Shown: one piece after another, positions 60,578 to 64,000 of the stretch
Layout of the letters: each line of letters begins with the position of its first letter
How positions within the stretch are numbered: position 1 is the stretch's first letter
Source: Myceligenerans salitolerans
GTDB lineage: Bacteria; Actinomycetota; Actinomycetes; Actinomycetales; Cellulomonadaceae
Length of the DNA stretch: 64,000 bases
Reading direction: 5' to 3'
Assembly: GCF_017349295.1 (NCBI RefSeq)
Contig: NZ_JAFMPK010000038.1
Coordinates: 1-64,000, forward strand
Program-made: the position numbers and the translations under genes
Notes under the pieces: generated by a model
What the model saw: only the letters and a program-made list of their open reading frames with translations
The model's database searches: none
What the model was told of the DNA's origin: nothing

Positions 60578-61105
60578 ATGGCATCCCCGCAGGCGCTCAG
60601 TGAGGCCGATCGCAGGCTCGTGGCCCTGTGGGCCGCGGACTGCGCGGAGCGCGTTCTGGCCGTGTTCGAGGCCGAGGCGCCGACCGACGATCGCGCGCGG
60701 GACGGCATTGCCCGGGCACGGGCGTTCGGCCGCGGTGAACTCGGTGCCGCCGAGGAAATCCGTCGCCGCTTCGTCGCCGGTCGGGCGGCCCGGTCGGCGA
60801 CGAGCCCCGCCGCCGTGGCGGCTGCTCGCTCCGCGGGCCAGGCGTCAGGCGTCGCGCACATGGGCGCCCACGCCCTGGGTGCGGCAGCGTACGCCGCGAA
60901 GGCCGCCGGACTGGCCGCACCCGGCCGGGCGGGCGCCCGCGAGGCCGAGGTCCGCTGGCAGCTCGAGCACATGACAGCGGACGTCCGGGCCGCGCTCCGG
61001 CGCCTTCCGTCCCTCGGCGAGGACTCGTCCGGACCTCTGGGATCGGGACTGCTCGCTTCCGGCGTGCTCGCCACCACGATCCGCGACATCCAGGCCGAAC
61101 TCTGA
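60578..61105 (+). CDS. Imm-5-like putative immunity protein
   Basis: The 175-aa product is an all-helical, Ala-rich protein beginning SEADRRLVALWAADCAERVLAVFE with DDRARDGIARARAFGRGEL, the signature of proteins named Imm-5-like or putative immunity protein. Such proteins are usually found next to polymorphic toxin genes; no toxin gene is adjacent here. ATG 60578 lies just before the conserved start. Confidence 0.7.
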   Translation: MASPQALSEADRRLVALWAADCAERVLAVFEAEAPTDDRARDGIARARAFGRGELGAAEEIRRRFVAGRAARSATSPAAVAAARSAGQASGVAHMGAHALGAAAYAAKAAGLAAPGRAGAREAEVRWQLEHMTADVRAALRRLPSLGEDSSGPLGSGLLASGVLATTIRDIQAEL

Positions 61106-61149
61106 CGACGTCGGCGGCCGGACCGCCTGCCCGCGGAGCAGCGGGGTCG

Positions 61150-63303
61150 CTACCGCGCGTCGTCGGCGGCGACCCGGCGACGTAGGGCGCGGGCCTGGGG
61201 CGCTTCCCACGCGTCGGCTCCGGTCGCGTGCGCCGGATCGGGTCCGTCCTGCGGGAGCCGCGCCATCGTCTGCTTGGTGACGCGGACGGCCTGCCGGTCG
61301 CGGCGAGCGACGCGGCGCGCCAGACGTCTGGCCTCGCGCCACACGTCTTCCGCCGGCACGACGTGGTGCACCAGGCCGCTCTCCAGCGCCTGCTCGCCGC
61401 TCACGGCGTCGCCGAGCAGCAGCATCATGCGGGTCCGGCTCGGACCGGTCTCGGCGATCACACGGTCGAGCATCTCGCTCGCGCCCACGGGTATGCCGAG
61501 GATCGTCTCGGGCGCGCGGAAGCGCGTGCCGGTCGCGGCGACCCGGAGGTCACTCGCGGTCGCGAGCCCGAGGCCGGCACCGACGACGAAGCCGTGCAGC
61601 GCCGCGACCGTCACCGGCGGACAGGTGCGCCAGGCGTGCAGCACCTGGTCGCCGAGCGCGACGAGGTCCCGGTAGCCGTCGGGGTCGTCCGTGGCGAGCC
61701 GGCCGAGCTCGTCCAGGTCCGCGCCCACGCAGAAGTGGCGCCCTTCGGCGCGGAGCACGACGGCGTCGACGTCGTCGGGCAGCGATTCCAGCACGCCGGC
61801 CAGCGCCGTCAGCGTTGCGCGGTCCAGCCGGTTGTCACCGTCCGGCCGGGTCAGGGTCACCAGGAGCACCGCGTCGTCCCGCTCGACCACGACGGGCCCG
61901 GCGGCGTCGGCCCGCGATGCCACCGGCACCGCCGCGGCCACGGTCTGCGCGGTGATGCCCGACGTCGCCGTGCCCGACGCCGCCGCCGTGGCTCCCGTCC
62001 GTACCGTCGTCGTCCGCGAGCGCCGGCGCACCGGCACCGACCGTGTACCACGGAAGGCGATCGATTCGTCGTAGCCCACGGGCCCGGCGAGCTCGAGGTC
62101 GAGGCGTCGCAGCAGCTCCGGGAACAGCGTGGTGGCCTCCAGCCGGGCCAGCGGCGCACCGAGGCAGTAGTGCATGCCCACGCCGAACGCGAGGTTCCGG
62201 CGCGGCGGGCGCGACAGGTCCAGGTCGTGCGGCGCGTGGTAGACGGCGGGGTCGTGGTTGGCCGCGGCGATCACCACGTGCACGACCTGTCCGGCAGCCA
62301 CCGGGACGCCGCCGGGCAGCTCGGTGTCCTCGGTCGCGTACCGGGAAAGGAGCTGCGCCGGTGTCACGAGACGCACCAGCTCTTCCACGGCGCCGTTCAC
62401 GGACTCGGGATGCTCCAGCAGCCAGGCGACCTGGTCGGGCCGGCGCAGGAGCTGGACCAGGCCCTCGGAGAGCAGGGATGTCGTCGTCTCGAGTCCCGCC
62501 TCGATCATGACGTTGAGCTGCGATCCGGCCACCGCGCGCACCGCCGGGTCGGTCTCCGTGTCGAGCCACCGCACCAGCGGGGAGTCTTCCGGGAGACGGG
62601 ACCGCGGCTCGGTCACGAGCTGCTCCCAGTACGCGTTCCACAGCCTGCCGGCACGGTCGGCCTGCGCCAGCCGTTCCCGGCCCGGCGCCAGGTCGTGCAC
62701 GTTCGAGAGCGCGCGGCTCATGTCGCACAGCAGCGGGATGTCCTCGTGCGGCAGTCCGAGCACGATGCAGAGCACCGCCATGGGCAGCCGGTCACCGACC
62801 AGGGCGCCGAAGTCCGCCTCGCCGTCGGCTCGCAGTGCCGCCTCGAAGCGGTCGACGTACTCGTGGACGGTCCGGACGATCTGCGGTGTCAACCCCGCGA
62901 GCGTCTGCGGCGAGACGAACGCGCCGAGACTGCGGCGCAGCGCGGCGTGCCCGGGCGGGTTGGTGCCGAGCGCGGAGTCGTGCAGGAACGTCAGGCCCGG
63001 GTGGCGCACCCATGCCGGCTGACGCTCGGTGCGCCAGGCGGCGTCCACGGTGCGCCAGCCGGGTCCCCGCAGCACCTCGTGGCTCGCGCCGTCCGAGGTG
63101 ACCAGCCACGCACCCCACGGCGTGCGGACCGCGGGGCCCATGGCCCGCAGCTCGTCGTAGATCGCGTGCGGGTCGGCGCGCCCCTCGGGCGTGGAAAGGC
63201 GACGGATCAGCTGGCGCACGCGGCGCTGGGCGTCGCGTGAGCCGTCGTCGGACGGGGCTGCGGCGTCGTTCGCCGTCCAGGGTCTGCCGGTGCGGTCGGG
63301 CAC
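61150..63303 (-). CDS. Cytochrome P450-crotonase (enoyl-CoA hydratase) fusion
   Basis: This 717-aa protein fuses two complete enzymes. Residues about 28-427 are a P450: I-helix A269-G-L-E-T-T274, K-helix E308-x-x-R311 and the heme loop FGVGMHYCLGAP with Cys380 as thiolate ligand. A 40-residue Ala/Thr linker follows, then a crotonase-fold domain from about 468. That domain has the oxyanion loop HFCVGADLDEL, GFVVGAGLGLATASDLR and APETILGIPVG, where Glu599 matches one catalytic Glu of hydratases; the other (Glu144 in rat crotonase) is Gly. The fusion suggests oxidation of a CoA-bound or related substrate followed by hydration, isomerisation or hydrolysis. The start is GTG 63303 with GAGGAG upstream. 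No ferredoxin or reductase gene is adjacent. Confidence 0.9.
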   Translation of the reverse strand: MPDRTGRPWTANDAAAPSDDGSRDAQRRVRQLIRRLSTPEGRADPHAIYDELRAMGPAVRTPWGAWLVTSDGASHEVLRGPGWRTVDAAWRTERQPAWVRHPGLTFLHDSALGTNPPGHAALRRSLGAFVSPQTLAGLTPQIVRTVHEYVDRFEAALRADGEADFGALVGDRLPMAVLCIVLGLPHEDIPLLCDMSRALSNVHDLAPGRERLAQADRAGRLWNAYWEQLVTEPRSRLPEDSPLVRWLDTETDPAVRAVAGSQLNVMIEAGLETTTSLLSEGLVQLLRRPDQVAWLLEHPESVNGAVEELVRLVTPAQLLSRYATEDTELPGGVPVAAGQVVHVVIAAANHDPAVYHAPHDLDLSRPPRRNLAFGVGMHYCLGAPLARLEATTLFPELLRRLDLELAGPVGYDESIAFRGTRSVPVRRRSRTTTVRTGATAAASGTATSGITAQTVAAAVPVASRADAAGPVVVERDDAVLLVTLTRPDGDNRLDRATLTALAGVLESLPDDVDAVVLRAEGRHFCVGADLDELGRLATDDPDGYRDLVALGDQVLHAWRTCPPVTVAALHGFVVGAGLGLATASDLRVAATGTRFRAPETILGIPVGASEMLDRVIAETGPSRTRMMLLLGDAVSGEQALESGLVHHVVPAEDVWREARRLARRVARRDRQAVRVTKQTMARLPQDGPDPAHATGADAWEAPQARALRRRVAADDAR

Positions 63304-63324
63304 TGAGGACGCTCCTCTTCAGTC

Positions 63325-63342
63325 AAGACAAGGTCTTGTCTT
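63325..63342. promoter_or_regulatory. Operator AAGACAAG-GT-CTTGTCTT upstream of the P450 fusion
   Basis: Perfect eight-base arms with a two-base spacer lie 22 bases before the start codon. The compact size fits a TetR-family or similar dimeric repressor; no such gene is adjacent. Confidence 0.7.
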
Positions 63343-63357
63343 CCAACGAACAGCGCT

Positions 63358-63370
63358 GAACATTATGTTC
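63358..63370. promoter_or_regulatory. Second palindrome GAACAT-T-ATGTTC
   Basis: This perfect six-base dyad around a central T lies 15 bases upstream of the first operator. Read on the minus strand it contains CATAAT, a possible -10 element. Two different palindromes suggest dual control of the P450 fusion. Confidence 0.6.
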
Positions 63371-63453
63371 ATACCGGACAGCGTATTCCATCCATGCCGG
63401 TCACAGTGTGATCATTGCGTAAACTATGTCCATGGGACCGCCATGCACAACAA

Positions 63454-63522
63454 GGGCGGTCCGGCGTCGCCGCCGCATGACGACTCCTCCGCGTCACAGT
63501 CTTCACGCCCGCCGGACCGCCC
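63454..63522. terminator. Inverted repeat with a long loop after the hydrolase gene
   Basis: Perfect 13-base arms (63454-63466 and 63510-63522) with a 43-base loop sit just past the stop of the minus-strand hydrolase gene. It is a plausible terminator, though the loop is unusually long. Confidence 0.45.
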
Positions 63523-63527
63523 CGGCC

Positions 63528-64000
63528 TCACCTCAGGTGCCGGACGAAGAAGCCGGCCGCGTCCTCCCCTGCGTGCTGCGGGACGCCGGTGTGCCCGCCC
63601 ATGTTGGCGTGCAACGTCTTCTCCGTGCTGCCGAGGGCGTCGAACAGGTCGAGGGCCGCCTGCCGGTCGTTCCACTCGTCATCCCACTGGAGCAGGACGT
63701 GCACCGGAATCGTGATCTGACGGGCGTCGTCGAACGTGGTGCGGGGTACGAAGCTTCCGGCGAAGAGTCCGGCGGCCGCGATGCGCGGTTCGACCGCCGC
63801 GAGCCGGACCCCGATGGCGATCACCCCGCCCGAGTACCCGACCGGGCCGCCGATCTCGGGCAGCGCCAGGAGGGCGTCCAGGGCGGCCCGCCACTCCGGA
63901 ACCGCCTTCTCGACCAGTGGCAGCACGAGGGCGTCGACGATCTCGTCGCCGACGGGCTCACCGGCCCCCAGCGCCCCACGGAGGTCGGCGCGGGCCTGTT
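63528..64000 (-). CDS. Dienelactone-hydrolase-like alpha/beta hydrolase (5' end outside window)
   Basis: The frame is open to the right edge, so the N-terminus is missing; 157 codons are visible. The core has the nucleophile elbow GYSGGVIAIG (Ser), an acid in LLQWDDEWND (Asp) and His in NMGGHTGVP, typical of the dienelactone hydrolase/alpha-beta hydrolase family. It is encoded upstream of the P450 fusion in the same orientation but separated from it by about 220 bases with its own regulatory palindromes, so it is probably not in the same operon. Confidence 0.75.
   Translation of the reverse strand, partial: QARADLRGALGAGEPVGDEIVDALVLPLVEKAVPEWRAALDALLALPEIGGPVGYSGGVIAIGVRLAAVEPRIAAAGLFAGSFVPRTTFDDARQITIPVHVLLQWDDEWNDRQAALDLFDALGSTEKTLHANMGGHTGVPQHAGEDAAGFFVRHLR

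Noticed and set aside
1-64000. CRISPR arrays, rRNA and tRNA genes
   Set aside because: No regularly spaced identical repeats with unique spacers and no recognisable rRNA or tRNA sequence were found.

Overview
The window is very GC-rich chromosomal DNA with actinobacterial signatures: a pSAM2-type integrative element, a DUF222/HNH protein, a LigB-type ATP-dependent ligase, a SigB/SigF-type sigma factor, an HspR operator, many GTG starts and near-leaderless starts. The gene set fits a Micrococcales actinobacterium of the Cellulomonadaceae/Promicromonosporaceae kind. That placement is inference; no rRNA or other marker gene is present.

Layout. (1) Positions 1-2830 are the end of an integrated AICE-like element (rep, xis, tyrosine integrase). 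It appears to sit inside the 3' end of a multicopper oxidase gene, whose last 40 codons lie right after the integrase. (2) 2950-10000: a flavin oxidoreductase behind a textbook ECF41 promoter, a phytoene-desaturase-like flavoprotein, a 29-codon gene for a peptide resembling staphylococcal phenol-soluble modulins, a small membrane protein, a secreted protein and a very large protein with an Flp-type prepilin N-terminus. (3) 10000-22900: alpha/beta hydrolase, non-canonical Nramp relative, solute-binding/VWA protein, secreted GH92 mannosidase, secreted metallophosphatase, AlkD-like protein, ABC exporter and a RibD/DHFR-like reductase. (4) 22930-28650: a tripartite tricarboxylate transporter (tctCBA) divergent from its two-component system, with a dyad operator between them. 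(5) 28650-38300: a minisatellite, a manganese/zinc-type ABC transporter, LigB, a DUF222 HNH protein, a two-gene carboxylate-amine ligase/flavin oxidase cassette and a MarR gene.

(6) 38390-43220: an MMPL exporter, then a general-stress cluster. It holds a SigB/SigF-like sigma factor, a 78-aa protein and an SDR-DUF7218 operon. The last two units diverge from one symmetric pair of GAAT-N15-GGGTAC promoters. (7) 43380-49440: two tandem CNNM/CorC-type membrane proteins, and an ABC-2 exporter divergent from a NarL-type two-component system. (8) 49470-59810: Hsp20 with its HAIR operator, GPP34 protein, GlxA-type regulator, small membrane proteins, MocR regulator, quinone oxidoreductase, histidine phosphatase, TetR/CPBP and MarR/SDR divergent pairs, a tryptophan/lysine/arginine-rich 46-aa repeat peptide and ArfB. 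(9) 59810-64000: a CxxC mini-protein, an Imm-5-like protein, a cytochrome P450-crotonase fusion with two palindromes upstream, and a partial dienelactone-hydrolase-like gene cut by the right edge.

Most regulation visible here is local: regulator genes sit beside or opposite their likely targets, with short perfect palindromes between them. The strongest candidates for undescribed biology are the P450-crotonase fusion, the PSM-like peptide, the basic GLW-repeat peptide, the mirror-symmetric stress promoter and the ligase/oxidase cassette.
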